Assembly: GCA_964400675.1 (NCBI GenBank)
Contig: CAYNVO010000002.1
Location: forward strand, 62,001 to 126,000
DNA length: 64,000 bases
Direction: 5' to 3'
Source: 9FT-COMBO-48-23 sp964400675
GTDB lineage: Bacteria; Chloroflexota; Dehalococcoidia; GIF9; UBA5629
This document shows, piece after piece, positions 1-9,238 of the stretch. A program made the translations under genes and the position numbers. The notes beneath the pieces were generated by a model. The model searched no databases. It was not told the origin of the DNA and saw only the letters and a list, made by a program, of their open reading frames with translations. Position 1 is the stretch's first letter. Each line of letters opens with the position of its first letter.

Positions 1-1
1 T

Positions 2-94
2 TTGGCTGGCAGAGTGAAGGACGAAGTGTTTGCCTTTGCTCATGGTCAGCCTCAATTTGATGATTTCACTCTGGTAATATTAAAGGCGACTTAG
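2..94 (+). CDS. PP2C/SpoIIE-type serine phosphatase, C-terminal fragment
   Basis: Thirty codons of a gene that begins before the window, ending at TAG 92-94. The last residues (FDDFTLVILKAT) match the conserved QxDDxTxLxL end of SpoIIE/RsbU-type PP2C phosphatases, in which the aspartates bind metal. It stops seven bases before an RsbW-like kinase gene, so it is probably the phosphatase that resets that kinase's partner in a partner-switching system. Too little is present to name the subfamily or any sensor domain. Confidence 0.6.
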   Translation: MAGRVKDEVFAFAHGQPQFDDFTLVILKAT

Positions 95-101
95 GGGGTG
101 A

Positions 102-539
102 ATGACGACGTATAATCAACTTGAGTTAAAGGTCGATGCCAGGCTGGAAAACCTGTCTGTAATCGCCGATTTTATTTCCGGTTCGATGAGCCAGCTTGGC
201 ATAGAGGAAGGCGTATTCGAAGTCCAATTAGCAGTGGATGAGGCGTGCACTAATGCAATAAAGTATGCCTATTCTGAGGAAGGCGGCGTAATCACCATTA
301 CCTGTGAGATGCAGGGCAACGATTTCGTCGTCACCATCAGGGACAAGGGAAAACCATTTGACCCGTCTTCTGTTCCGCTACCTGACATCGGGGCAGACCT
401 GGACAAGCGAAAAATCGGTGGACTGGGCATATATTTGATGGGAAAGCTGATGGACGATGTCAGCTATAGCTTTGATGTCGAAAAAGGTAACACGCTGGTA
501 ATGAGAAAGATGCTGGCTGGAAAGAGCCGGGAATGCTAA
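102..539 (+). CDS. RsbW-like anti-sigma factor serine kinase (GHKL ATPase)
   Basis: A 145-residue single-domain HATPase_c_2 protein. Visible are the N-box (E47-A-C-T-N51), the G1 box (DKGKPFDP, residues 81-88) and the G2 loop (GGLGIYLM, 106-113), which together form the ATP pocket of RsbW/SpoIIAB kinases. The family binds a sigma factor and phosphorylates an anti-anti-sigma STAS protein. A strong ribosome site (GGGGGTGA) sits just before ATG 102. It lies between two PP2C phosphatase genes, which fits a partner-switching module, but no STAS partner or sigma factor is in view, so the regulated output is unknown. Length is normal for the family. Confidence 0.88.
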   Translation: MTTYNQLELKVDARLENLSVIADFISGSMSQLGIEEGVFEVQLAVDEACTNAIKYAYSEEGGVITITCEMQGNDFVVTIRDKGKPFDPSSVPLPDIGADLDKRKIGGLGIYLMGKLMDDVSYSFDVEKGNTLVMRKMLAGKSREC

Positions 540-581
540 AAAAGGCCTGTCTGTAGCCAATAGTAAATGACATAAACATAG

Positions 582-2327
582 ATGATAGCTGGTGTATTTG
601 CAGGCAGAACAATATGGGCAAAGCTGCTACTTGCTCTAGGGGCGGCACTGCTCTATGGGCTGTTGAACTGGGCTTTCAGTGGCCTGCATCTGCCCGGTGC
701 CACCTTAATCAGCCTGAGACCACAGGTTTCAGTTCCTATAACCATGGGGTTGGCTTTTGGCCCTCTTCCTGGATTCATCACTGGATTCGTGGGCAATATC
801 TTCGGTGACCTTCTCTCCGGTTATGGGATGCAGTATTGGGACTGGTCTATCGGCAATGGCCTGCTGGGAGCTATACCCGGCATCGTATATATAATGGGCA
901 TACGAATTGTCAGGACCGTGGGACAATTCGGCATAGCCCTTTTATCCATCTTGATAGCTAACTTGGTCGGATTGACCACAGGTACCTTTATAGATAGCCT
1001 GGTATTACACAGGCTGACGTTCCAGGAAGCCATTCTGGGCTGGTTGCTCCCATCTTTGTTGACCAATGTCCTGCTGGCTTTCGCCATCGTTCCTCTGTTG
1101 CTGCTGGCTATCAAACGTCTTGTGTTGACCTTGGAGACCAGGGTCATACTGATGGTGACTTTTCTAATGGCTGCCTGTATTTTGGGGACAACAGCCATAC
1201 TTGTCTGGCGTGCCGACGACACCCTCGTGTCTATTGTAGGCGGGACCGTTGCCGCTCAAGCAACACACGAAGCCACACTGGACTTGTTACGCTGGGCTGG
1301 TTTGGCGTCCGTCGTCGTCCTTCTTGTCGGCACAATTGCATCCGTATTCATGGTCAGGAGACTGACATCGCCAGTATCGCTACTTTGCACCGGGGCTAAG
1401 GTTATCGGTTCAGGCGAGTATCAAACAAGCGTAATTAACCCCGTTGCCAAGCGCAGCGACGAGTTGGGGGAATTGGCCAGGACATTTCAGGATATGGTTG
1501 AGAGCCTGAAAGTACATATGAAGGAGCTCGAGAGAACCACCGCCGCCAAGGAGCGCATCGAAAGCGAGCTGAGAGTGGCTACTGAAATTCAGACTAGCAT
1601 GTTGCCCACGACATTCCCCCCGTTTCCAGATAGAAAAGAGTTCGATATTTTTGCCACCATGGCTCCGGCAAGAGAAGTAGGCGGCGATTTCTATGACTTC
1701 TTCTTTGTCGATGAGAATAAACTGTGTTTCGATATCGGTGATGTTTGCGGGAAGGGTATTCCGGCGGCGCTGTTCATGGCAATCAGCAAAACCTTGCTGA
1801 AAACAGAGGCATTGCGCGGCTTATCGCCGGAACAGATTCTGGCCAGCGTTAACGGTATATTGTATCCTGATAATGAGCTCTCCATGTTTTTCACCGGCTT
1901 CTGCGTAATTCTCAATACGGAAAACGGTGAAATGTTATTTGCCAATGGTGGGCATAATCCACCTTTAATATGTACCGCAGACGGCGGATTTGAATTCATC
2001 CAGATGTCTAAGAGCCTGGTGGTAGGTGTAATGCCAGATGCCAAATTCGAATGCCAAAAGTTAGTACTCAAGCCAGGCGATGTTATTTTTATGTATACCG
2101 ATGGTGTAACCGAGGCTGAAAATCCAGATGAACGACTGTTCTCCAGTGGTAGACTTAAAAACTGCCTGTTCAGTTTGAAAGACAGGAGCCCGACATACAT
2201 AATAAATGCAATAAGAGCTGAGATAGAGGCATTCACTCGTGGAATGCCCCAGTCTGACGACATCACCATGCTCGCCCTGCGGTTTAATGGAAAGGGAAAT
2301 CAGTCAGCTCTTGAGCAAGAGGAGTGA
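582..2327 (+). CDS. membrane-anchored HAMP-PP2C serine phosphatase (RsbU/SpoIIE type)
   Basis: 581 residues. The N-terminus (about 10-180) is a bundle of hydrophobic segments resembling the ECF-transporter S-component or 5TM-type sensors. Two further TM helices follow (about 185-209 and 236-258), then a HAMP linker (259-312), a short coiled segment (about 313-332) and a PP2C domain with metal-binding motifs EVGGDFYD (365-372), GDVCGKG (386-392), a YTDGVTEAEN motif and a final SDDITML. By family it dephosphorylates a STAS anti-anti-sigma factor when the membrane part senses a signal. It follows the RsbW-like kinase by 42 bases and its stop sits just inside the ribosome site of the next gene, so co-transcription is likely. 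No clear Shine-Dalgarno precedes ATG 582. The small-molecule-transporter-like sensor half is unusual. Confidence 0.85.
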   Translation: MIAGVFAGRTIWAKLLLALGAALLYGLLNWAFSGLHLPGATLISLRPQVSVPITMGLAFGPLPGFITGFVGNIFGDLLSGYGMQYWDWSIGNGLLGAIPGIVYIMGIRIVRTVGQFGIALLSILIANLVGLTTGTFIDSLVLHRLTFQEAILGWLLPSLLTNVLLAFAIVPLLLLAIKRLVLTLETRVILMVTFLMAACILGTTAILVWRADDTLVSIVGGTVAAQATHEATLDLLRWAGLASVVVLLVGTIASVFMVRRLTSPVSLLCTGAKVIGSGEYQTSVINPVAKRSDELGELARTFQDMVESLKVHMKELERTTAAKERIESELRVATEIQTSMLPTTFPPFPDRKEFDIFATMAPAREVGGDFYDFFFVDENKLCFDIGDVCGKGIPAALFMAISKTLLKTEALRGLSPEQILASVNGILYPDNELSMFFTGFCVILNTENGEMLFANGGHNPPLICTADGGFEFIQMSKSLVVGVMPDAKFECQKLVLKPGDVIFMYTDGVTEAENPDERLFSSGRLKNCLFSLKDRSPTYIINAIRAEIEAFTRGMPQSDDITMLALRFNGKGNQSALEQEE

Positions 2328-2332
2328 TAGCA

Positions 2333-3640
2333 ATGAGTGGCTATTTTGAGGAATATAGAAAAAAGCTAACTACCCCGGAAAAGGCAGTTGCAGACATTCA
2401 GGATGGTGCTACCATCGTGCCCGGTATGGTCAATGCTGAACCTTTTGCTCTTCTGGCTGCTATTGCAGACAGGGCAAGGCAGGGAGATCTGAAGAACATA
2501 AGCGTATATTTTCTTCATCCGGCAGAGAATGCTGCCATGACCATACTGGCGCCAGACCTTTGCGATTGTATTCAGGTTTATACCTGGTTTGTCGGACTGG
2601 CCGATAGAGCCAGGGTTAGAGTAGGGCTGAACTACTTTGTGCCCAATTATTTTCATCAGATACCGCGGCTGCTGAAGGATTTTATGCAGATCGATGTTAC
2701 CGTAGCCACGGTTTCTCCGATGGATAAAGCCGGCTATTTCACCTTTGGTACCTCGAACGACTATACCTCAACGGCAGCCAGATATTGTAGAAAGCTCATC
2801 GTGGAAGTCAATGAGCAAATGCCCCGTATCTTTGGAGACTCCCTTCTCCACATCTCTGAGGTGGATGCCGTAGTGGAAAATAGCGCTCCCTTGTTCGAAA
2901 GTATACCGCAGGAACTGGACACTGAAGACGAAATCATCGGTAAGAGTGTTGCCGGGATGGTCCCTGATGGAGCCACTATCCAGTTGGGGGCTGGTAATGT
3001 TCCTAATGCTATCGCTCATTACTTGGTGGGTCATAAAGACCTGGGAATTCATACCGAGCTGTTTTGCCCCAGCATGGTTGACCTCATAGAGAAAGGCGTG
3101 GTTACAGGCAGGAGGAAAACCCTGCATCCGAGGAAAAACGTTTTCACCTTTGCCCGGGGCACTAAGAGGATGTACGAGTTCATGGATAATAACCCCACTA
3201 TGGAGAGCTATCCTGTCTCCTATGTCAATGACCCCGCCGTGATAGCTCAAAATGAAAACATGATATCCATCAACTCTATACTTGAAGTTGACCTTCTCGG
3301 GCAGTGCAATGCCGAGTTTATGGGCGGCTATCAGTTCAGTGGCACCGGAGGGCAGCTTGATTTTGTGCGTGGTGCCTTCGATTCTAAGGGTGGTAAGTCA
3401 ATCTTAGCCTTCCATTCCACAGCCAAGAGCGGAGAAGTCTCTCGTGTGGTGCCACGCTTCGAAGCCGGGACTGTGGTTACTACCCCCAGGATGGATGCCC
3501 AGTACCTTGTCACCGAGCAAGGCGTAATCGATTTAAAGGGGAAATCCACGCGGGAAAGGGCGCTGGATATCATCAGTATCGCCCACCCAAAGTTTAAAGA
3601 TGGATTGATGCGAGAAGCGGAGAATATGTACTTAATTTGA
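2333..3640 (+). CDS. acetyl-CoA hydrolase/transferase family acyl-CoA:carboxylate CoA-transferase, copy 1
   Basis: 435 residues, matching class I CoA-transferases of the acetyl-CoA hydrolase / 4-hydroxybutyrate CoA-transferase type in length and order. The oxyanion glycine loop (LGAGNVPNAI) and the C-terminal QFSGTGGQLDFVRGA block are intact. Such enzymes swap CoA between acyl-CoAs and free acids in fermentation. I chose ATG 2333 rather than GTG 2324: AAGAGGAG (2317-2324) is correctly spaced for 2333, and the protein then begins MSGYFEEYRKKLTTPEKAV, parallel to the paralogue's MNIYAAEYKKKLTTPEKAV. Its ribosome site overlaps the end of the phosphatase gene. The acid substrate cannot be read from sequence. 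Confidence 0.88.
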   Translation: MSGYFEEYRKKLTTPEKAVADIQDGATIVPGMVNAEPFALLAAIADRARQGDLKNISVYFLHPAENAAMTILAPDLCDCIQVYTWFVGLADRARVRVGLNYFVPNYFHQIPRLLKDFMQIDVTVATVSPMDKAGYFTFGTSNDYTSTAARYCRKLIVEVNEQMPRIFGDSLLHISEVDAVVENSAPLFESIPQELDTEDEIIGKSVAGMVPDGATIQLGAGNVPNAIAHYLVGHKDLGIHTELFCPSMVDLIEKGVVTGRRKTLHPRKNVFTFARGTKRMYEFMDNNPTMESYPVSYVNDPAVIAQNENMISINSILEVDLLGQCNAEFMGGYQFSGTGGQLDFVRGAFDSKGGKSILAFHSTAKSGEVSRVVPRFEAGTVVTTPRMDAQYLVTEQGVIDLKGKSTRERALDIISIAHPKFKDGLMREAENMYLI

Positions 3641-3722
3641 AAATAATCGTTACAACGGATTAGTCTCGGCTAGCTTTATGGGAATAAGTGTATGGACTGT
3701 TTTTCGGTGTTAGGAAGGAAAG

Positions 3723-5030
3723 ATGAATATATATGCTGCAGAATATAAAAAAAAGTTAACTACGCCAGAAAAAGCCGTGGAGCTAATAAAGAATGGCGAC
3801 ACACTTGTAAACGGCTCGACCATATCTGAACCACCGGCTCTTTTAGCCGCAGTTGCCGACCGCGCTAGAGAAGGCAGCCTGAAAGATATAAAAGTGTACT
3901 CTAGCCTGCCTATGGAATATGCTGCCAAAACGGTCTTGTCCCCAGACCTTTCTGACTGTATTCAAGCCTATTCATGGTTTGTGACCGCAGCAGACAGGGC
4001 TCGGGTCAAGGTAGGGCTCAGCTATTATGTGCCTAATTATATCCATCAAATACCGAGGCTATGCAGCGATTACATGGATATAGACGTTGTCATCACTACC
4101 GTTTCCCCCATGGATAAGGCTGGCTACTTTACTTTTGGGGCTGTTAATGACTATACGTCCGTAGCTGCCAGAAACTGCAAGACACTTGTCGTAGAGGTAA
4201 ATGAGAATATGCCTCGCGTATTCGGGGACTCGCTTCTTCACATCTCTGAGGTAACTGCTGTTGTGGAAAATCATGTCCCGCTTCTGGAGATGACTTCGCC
4301 GGAGCCGAAGCCTGAGGACGAAATTATCGCCAGGCACATTGCTGAGATGGTTCCTGATGGGGCTACTATCGAGCTGGGGTTGGGTGGCATTCCCAACGCC
4401 ATTGCACATTTGCTGGAGGGGCGCAAGGACCTGGGAATTCATACCGGGGTTTTCGTTCCCGTTATGGTGGACTTGATAGAGAAAGGGGTTATTACCGGAC
4501 GTAAGAAAAACCTGCACCCGAGGAAACATGTTTTTATGGTGGCTCAGGGGACCAGGAGAATGTATGATTTTATAAACGATAACCTCAGCATGGAGAGTTA
4601 TCCTGCCTCCTATACTGAGGACCCCTCTATAATTGCCCAAAACGACAATATGATTTCCGTTAACACGATAATTGAAGTGGACCTTACCGGTCAATGCAAT
4701 GCGGAGTACCTGGCTGGGTCTCAGTTTAGCGGTACAGGTGGGCAGCTTGACTTTGTGCGTGGTGCGTTTAATTCCAAGGGTGGAAAATCAATACAGGCTT
4801 TTTATTCCACGGCGAAAAAAGGCAAAGCTTCCCGTATCGTATCCCGCTTTGAACCTGGCACCGTGATTACCATTCCCAGGATGGATACCCATTATCTGGC
4901 TACTGAATACGGTGTAGTCAATCTGAAGGGTAAGTCCACGCGCGACAGGGCGCTGGATATCATCAACATTGCCCACCCCAAGTTTAGAGATGAGCTGCTG
5001 CGGGAAGCGGAGAACATGTACCTTATTTGA
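3723..5030 (+). CDS. acetyl-CoA hydrolase/transferase family CoA-transferase, copy 2
   Basis: 435 residues and closely similar to the preceding gene along its whole length, with the same KKLTTPEKAV start, YFTFG(A/T)xNDYTS block, oxyanion loop (LGLGGIPNAIAHLL) and QFSGTGGQLDFVRGA. This is a tandem duplication that has diverged, with both copies apparently intact. An AGGAAGGAAAG ribosome site precedes ATG 3723. An 82-base gap separates the copies, enough for a separate promoter. The family acts on short-chain acyl-CoAs such as acetyl-, butyryl- or 4-hydroxybutyryl-CoA. Differences between copies suggest different acids or a heteromeric enzyme, but that is inference. Confidence 0.88.
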   Translation: MNIYAAEYKKKLTTPEKAVELIKNGDTLVNGSTISEPPALLAAVADRAREGSLKDIKVYSSLPMEYAAKTVLSPDLSDCIQAYSWFVTAADRARVKVGLSYYVPNYIHQIPRLCSDYMDIDVVITTVSPMDKAGYFTFGAVNDYTSVAARNCKTLVVEVNENMPRVFGDSLLHISEVTAVVENHVPLLEMTSPEPKPEDEIIARHIAEMVPDGATIELGLGGIPNAIAHLLEGRKDLGIHTGVFVPVMVDLIEKGVITGRKKNLHPRKHVFMVAQGTRRMYDFINDNLSMESYPASYTEDPSIIAQNDNMISVNTIIEVDLTGQCNAEYLAGSQFSGTGGQLDFVRGAFNSKGGKSIQAFYSTAKKGKASRIVSRFEPGTVITIPRMDTHYLATEYGVVNLKGKSTRDRALDIINIAHPKFRDELLREAENMYLI

Positions 5031-5089
5031 GCAAAAACAGCTCGATAGAAGTCCTAAAATTAAGAGGATAATACAGGTTCAAAGCAGGT

Positions 5090-5380
5090 TTATTTGCCTT
5101 TTGTGGCGGCGATGAAGTCATCCAGAGTCTTTGCTGTCAGAGTTTGTACCTGATCAACTCCTCGTCCGGTAAGATTCAATGCCACTTTGAATATGGCCTC
5201 ATCGTTCGGAGCTTCGAATATGTTGATGAAGTCATACTGTCCCAGAGTAGCATACTGGGCGATTATTTTTACTCCCATAGCCTCAATCTCGCGGTTGTTG
5301 GCTTTAATCCGTGCCGGGTCTTCTTTGATAGCTTTTCTCCCTTCAGCAGAGACATTCGTGAGCGCGATGTAGATTGGCAT
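5090..5380 (-). CDS. GYD domain protein
   Basis: About 96 residues of a GYD-family dimeric alpha-beta barrel protein (PIYIALTNVSAEGRKAIKEDP..., GQYDFINIFEAPND). The family is widespread, small and cytoplasmic, with no settled function. A longer frame exists, but AGGAGGAGG lies just before ATG 5380, so the protein should start MPIYIALTN. The gene faces the CoA-transferases tail to tail and ends 59 bases beyond them. Nothing nearby suggests a partner. Confidence 0.82.
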   Translation of the reverse strand: MPIYIALTNVSAEGRKAIKEDPARIKANNREIEAMGVKIIAQYATLGQYDFINIFEAPNDEAIFKVALNLTGRGVDQVQTLTAKTLDDFIAATKGK

Positions 5381-5638
5381 AATCCTCCTCCTTATTTGTT
5401 TGGGCTTATAGCTTATCATAAATCATGTGCTATGAATAGTGGTAATCTTGCGTCTGCTAGAATAAATAGGTCACAGCTTGTTTTTTGGTGCTCAGAATCT
5501 GCACCGCAAAGCGAAGTTTAAAGAGACTTCTCTGTGGAAGAGCCTATACACAAAGCCCGTTGAATTTCCTGCTATTTTCCACTACAATTCCCTTTCGGGT
5601 CTGACTATCGGCTCCATTTTTGGTTAAACAGGTAAACT

Positions 5639-7447
5639 ATGAAGAAATTGCTCTCCGGTAACGAAGCCTTTGCCCTGGGTGCCCATCATGCCGGCGTCAT
5701 GGTGGCTACAGCCTATCCCGGCACACCAAGCACTGAGATACTGGAAGCCATAGCTCAATTTGATGATGTTTACGCCGAATGGTCGACGAATGAGAAGGTG
5801 GCTATGGAGGTGGGCATGGGTGCCGCCTATGCCGGGGTTAGAACCATGGTATCCATGAAGCAGGTGGGATTGAATGTTGCCAGCGACCCGTTTATGGCTG
5901 CCTCGATAACCGGTATTAATGGCGGGCTGGTGGTAGTCGTGGCTGATGACCCCGGTGTATTCAGCACCCAGAACGAGCAGGATACGCGCCACTATGCCAG
6001 GCTGGCGAAAGTGCCCATGCTCGAGCCAAGCGATAGTCAGGAAGCCTATGACCTGATGGAAGTCGCCTTTGAAATTAGCGAGAAGTTCGATACGCCGGTG
6101 CTGATGCGCTCCAGTACCCGCATCTCTCATTCCAAATCGGTGGTGGAGTTGCATCGGAGCCGACCTAAATCAGCAAAACAGGCAGCTTTCAGACATGATG
6201 TCGAGAAACATGTCATGCTGCCGGTTCATGTTCGACTTCGACGCCCGGTGGTAGAGGAACGCTTGGTAAAGCTAAGTGCCTTTGCCGAGACCTTTCCGGG
6301 CAATCAGATAATCCGCGGAGAGCGCAATCTAGGCGTGGTGAGCAGCGGTGTTGCCTACCAGTACGCCAGAGAGACTTTCCCCAGGGCTTCTTTCCTTAAA
6401 CTGGGCATGACTTATCCTCTGCCGCAGAATTTGATTCGCAAGTTTGCCGAGGGTGTGGACAGGCTGATAGTTGTCGAAGAGCTTGACCCGTTCCTGGAAG
6501 AAAATATACTGGCTATGGGCATAGAGGTTATCGGCAAGGAGTTCATCCCCAGGATTGGCGAGCTTAACTCGAGCATTGTTGAGGAAGCTGCTTATCGTGC
6601 CGGCTTGATAGCCAAACCTTCACATCGAAAGTTTTCCCCGCCGCAGGGATTGCCGGGGCGTCCTCCAGTTTTATGTGCCGGCTGTCCGCATGCCGGCATG
6701 TTTTTTGTGCTCAGTACTGTAGGGCAGCGGTCCAAGCTTCTGGATGCCAGGGGCAAGTCGGAACAGGTAGGCAAGCTAATCATCACCGGTGATATCGGCT
6801 GCTATACGCTGGCTACTTATCCCCCGCTCCGTGCCATGGATACCACTGCCTGCATGGGGGCTAGCATCGGCCAGGCTCTGGGTATGGAAAAGGCTGGCGT
6901 TGCCAGCAAAGTTGTGGCTGTTATCGGCGATTCCACGTTTCTCCATTCCGGCATTACCGGCCTGGTGAATGCGGTGTACGATGGGGCGGGGGTGACAATT
7001 ATAATCCTGGATAATGGCACTACTGCCATGACCGGACACCAGGACCATCCGGGAACTGGAGTTTCAGCTCAGGGCAAAGAGACCGTCAAGGTGGAGCTGG
7101 AGCAACTGGTTCGTGGCGTCGGAGTTGAGGACGTCAAGGTGGTGAATGCCTTCGACCTCAAAGCTCTCAGGGCAGCGCTGAGAGGTTCTCTGGATAACCC
7201 CCGGCTTTCGGTCATAATAGTCCGTGGCACCTGCTCGGTGCAATTGCGGGAACGCTCCGGCGTCAGAACTGTCGACGTGGATAAATGCGATAATTGCGAG
7301 GTCTGCCTCAAAATCGGCTGCCCGGCTATACAGAAGCTCGACAAGCAGATTTATATAGATGCTACCCTGTGTGCCGGAGATGCCTGCACTATCTGTGAGC
7401 AGCTTTGTCCCAGGAAAGCTATAGGTCCCTTATCTGATGTAATATAG
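5639..7447 (+). CDS. iorA: indolepyruvate:ferredoxin oxidoreductase alpha subunit
   Basis: 602 residues with the standard IorA order: PFOR pyrimidine-binding domain (LLSGNEAFALGAHHAGV at the N-terminus), PFOR domain II, TPP-binding domain (GDIGCYTLATYPPLRAMD and GDSTFLHSGITGL...DNGTTAMTGHQDHPGTG), then a C-terminal two-cluster [4Fe-4S] ferredoxin domain (CDNCEVCLKIGCP and CTICEQLCP). It oxidatively decarboxylates arylpyruvates from Phe, Tyr and Trp to aryl-acetyl-CoA, reducing ferredoxin. The beta subunit follows 11 bases downstream and an aminotransferase after that, so the three probably form an amino-acid catabolic operon. In the second cluster the first cysteine lies well before CTIC, a common IorA variation. 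All cofactor motifs are present. Confidence 0.95.
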   Translation: MKKLLSGNEAFALGAHHAGVMVATAYPGTPSTEILEAIAQFDDVYAEWSTNEKVAMEVGMGAAYAGVRTMVSMKQVGLNVASDPFMAASITGINGGLVVVVADDPGVFSTQNEQDTRHYARLAKVPMLEPSDSQEAYDLMEVAFEISEKFDTPVLMRSSTRISHSKSVVELHRSRPKSAKQAAFRHDVEKHVMLPVHVRLRRPVVEERLVKLSAFAETFPGNQIIRGERNLGVVSSGVAYQYARETFPRASFLKLGMTYPLPQNLIRKFAEGVDRLIVVEELDPFLEENILAMGIEVIGKEFIPRIGELNSSIVEEAAYRAGLIAKPSHRKFSPPQGLPGRPPVLCAGCPHAGMFFVLSTVGQRSKLLDARGKSEQVGKLIITGDIGCYTLATYPPLRAMDTTACMGASIGQALGMEKAGVASKVVAVIGDSTFLHSGITGLVNAVYDGAGVTIIILDNGTTAMTGHQDHPGTGVSAQGKETVKVELEQLVRGVGVEDVKVVNAFDLKALRAALRGSLDNPRLSVIIVRGTCSVQLRERSGVRTVDVDKCDNCEVCLKIGCPAIQKLDKQIYIDATLCAGDACTICEQLCPRKAIGPLSDVI

Positions 7448-7458
7448 TTAAGATGTAA

Positions 7459-8061
7459 ATGATGAAGAAACTGGACATACTTATGGTTGGGGTTGGTGGC
7501 CAGGGCAACGTTCTGGCCAGCGATATCTTGAGCGAAGTGGCTATAGCCGCCGGATACGATGTTAAGAAAACGGATACGCTGGGCATGGCGCAGCGCGGCG
7601 GCAGCGTGGTAAGCCAGATACGTATAGCCGATAAAGTCTGGTCTCCTCTGATAAATGAAGGCGAGGTTGATATTCTGATGGCTCTGGAGAAGTTGGAAGC
7701 GGTCAGGTGGAGCCATTATCTACGTGAGGGTAGTATCGCTATTGTCAATAACCAGGCAACACCGCCATTGTCTGTGAGTTTAGGAACGCATAGCTACCCC
7801 GGCGATAAGGAAATAGAGGCTGCCTTGAAACGGTGGGCAGGCAGCGTTCATTTTGTTGATGGTAGCAGCCAGGCTAGAGACCTGGGCGATATCAGGACGC
7901 TCAATATACTTATGCTGGGCTGCTTGTCATGCTTTATGCCCATCGATGTCAATATATGGAAAGACTGCATTTCTCAGCGACTGTCACCGAAAATAGTGAA
8001 GATGAACATGGTTGCCTTTGACAAAGGCAGGGAGGATATGTCCGGTGCCGGTATCACATAA
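7459..8061 (+). CDS. iorB: indolepyruvate:ferredoxin oxidoreductase beta subunit
   Basis: 200 residues of the PFOR gamma/IorB domain: GVGGQGNVLASDILSEVA near the N-terminus and the GMAQRGGSVVSQIRI motif are diagnostic. IorB pairs with IorA to complete the alpha2-beta2 2-oxo-acid oxidoreductase. It starts 11 bases after iorA, at ATG 7459 or the adjacent ATG 7462; the ribosome site is weak (AAGATG), so translational coupling to iorA is plausible. Its last 17 bases overlap the start chosen for the next gene. Confidence 0.93.
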   Translation: MMKKLDILMVGVGGQGNVLASDILSEVAIAAGYDVKKTDTLGMAQRGGSVVSQIRIADKVWSPLINEGEVDILMALEKLEAVRWSHYLREGSIAIVNNQATPPLSVSLGTHSYPGDKEIEAALKRWAGSVHFVDGSSQARDLGDIRTLNILMLGCLSCFMPIDVNIWKDCISQRLSPKIVKMNMVAFDKGREDMSGAGIT

Positions 8062-9232
8062 CGTAACCAGGCGCATGATGGAGGGGTCGTGGATACGGAA
8101 GATGTTCGAAGAGGGCACCTATCTCAAAGAGCACCACGGAGAGCACAATGTTTTCGACCTTTCCATAGGCAACCCGGTCACGGAGCCGCCGCCTGAATTA
8201 AGGCAGGCATTGAAAGACCATTTGAAAAAATATGTGCCGGGCAGGCACAGGTACATGGAGAACGCCGGCTATGCCGACACCAGGGCTGCCGTGGCGTCCA
8301 GGCTCTCGCATGAGACCGGCATCAAATTCTCCGCGAACGATATCATCATGACCTGCGGTGCTGCCGGCGCCATAAACGTGGTACTGAAAACGATATTGAA
8401 TCCCGGTGAAGAGGTAATTGTCTTTGCTCCTTACTTTATGGAGTTCGGCAACTATATAGACAATCACGGCGGCGTTATCAGGGTCTCGCCTACGGATGAA
8501 AAATTTGTGCCCAAACTTGATGCTCTGGAGGCTGCCGTTACGGCTAAGACAAAGGCTGTAATCATAAATTCTCCCAATAACCCCACTGGCGTTGTCTATA
8601 GCCAGGACCTTGTGCACCAGCTCGGAGAAGTGCTCCGCAAAAAAGAGGCAAAGTACGGGACGCAGATTTTCCTGATAAGCGACGAGGCATATCGCAAAAT
8701 TATATACGACGGATTAACATACCCGCCCGTTTTCCATCATTACCGTCACAGCGTAGTCGTTACCTCTCACTCCAAGGACCTGGCGCTGCCCGGTGAGCGT
8801 ATCGGCTATGCCGCCATACACCCGGACTGCACTCACCATGACGAGCTGATGAACGGCTTCGTTTTCTGCAACCGGGTGCTGGGATTTGTCAATGCGCCGG
8901 CTTTGATGCAGCACCTGGTAAAGCACCTGCAGCATATCACCGTATCGGTAGCCGATTATCAGAGGAAAAGGGATTTTTTGTACCACCATCTTGTTGATAT
9001 GGGCTATTCGGTGGTGAAGCCGCAGGGGGCTTTTTATATGTTCCCCAGGTCTCCGCTGGAGGACGAAATTGCCTTTATCGACGAGCTGCGGAAATGGCAT
9101 GTGCTGGTTGTGCCCGGCAGGGGCTTTGGCACGCCGGGATATTTTCGCATCTCGTACTGCGTTAGCGACAGGACCCTGAAAGGTTCGCTAGCCGGCTTCA
9201 AAAAGGTGGCTAAAAAGTTTAAACTGTGTTAG
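8045..9232 (+). CDS. PLP-dependent class I/II aminotransferase (aspartate/aromatic type)
   Basis: 395 residues of fold-type I aminotransferase. NSPNNPTG (175-182), DEAYR (213-217), the PLP lysine K244 in SHSKDLALPGERIGY and a late arginine are in place. I start at GTG 8045 (MPVSHNVTRRM) because GGGAGG lies nine bases upstream; this overlaps iorB by 17 bases. A start at ATG 8012 would add residues with no family counterpart. Placed with iorAB, it probably makes the arylpyruvate or other 2-oxo acid that IorAB decarboxylates. Substrate preference (aromatic, branched or aspartate) is not decided by the sequence. Confidence 0.88.
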   Translation: MPVSHNVTRRMMEGSWIRKMFEEGTYLKEHHGEHNVFDLSIGNPVTEPPPELRQALKDHLKKYVPGRHRYMENAGYADTRAAVASRLSHETGIKFSANDIIMTCGAAGAINVVLKTILNPGEEVIVFAPYFMEFGNYIDNHGGVIRVSPTDEKFVPKLDALEAAVTAKTKAVIINSPNNPTGVVYSQDLVHQLGEVLRKKEAKYGTQIFLISDEAYRKIIYDGLTYPPVFHHYRHSVVVTSHSKDLALPGERIGYAAIHPDCTHHDELMNGFVFCNRVLGFVNAPALMQHLVKHLQHITVSVADYQRKRDFLYHHLVDMGYSVVKPQGAFYMFPRSPLEDEIAFIDELRKWHVLVVPGRGFGTPGYFRISYCVSDRTLKGSLAGFKKVAKKFKLC

Positions 9233-9238
9233 GAAATT

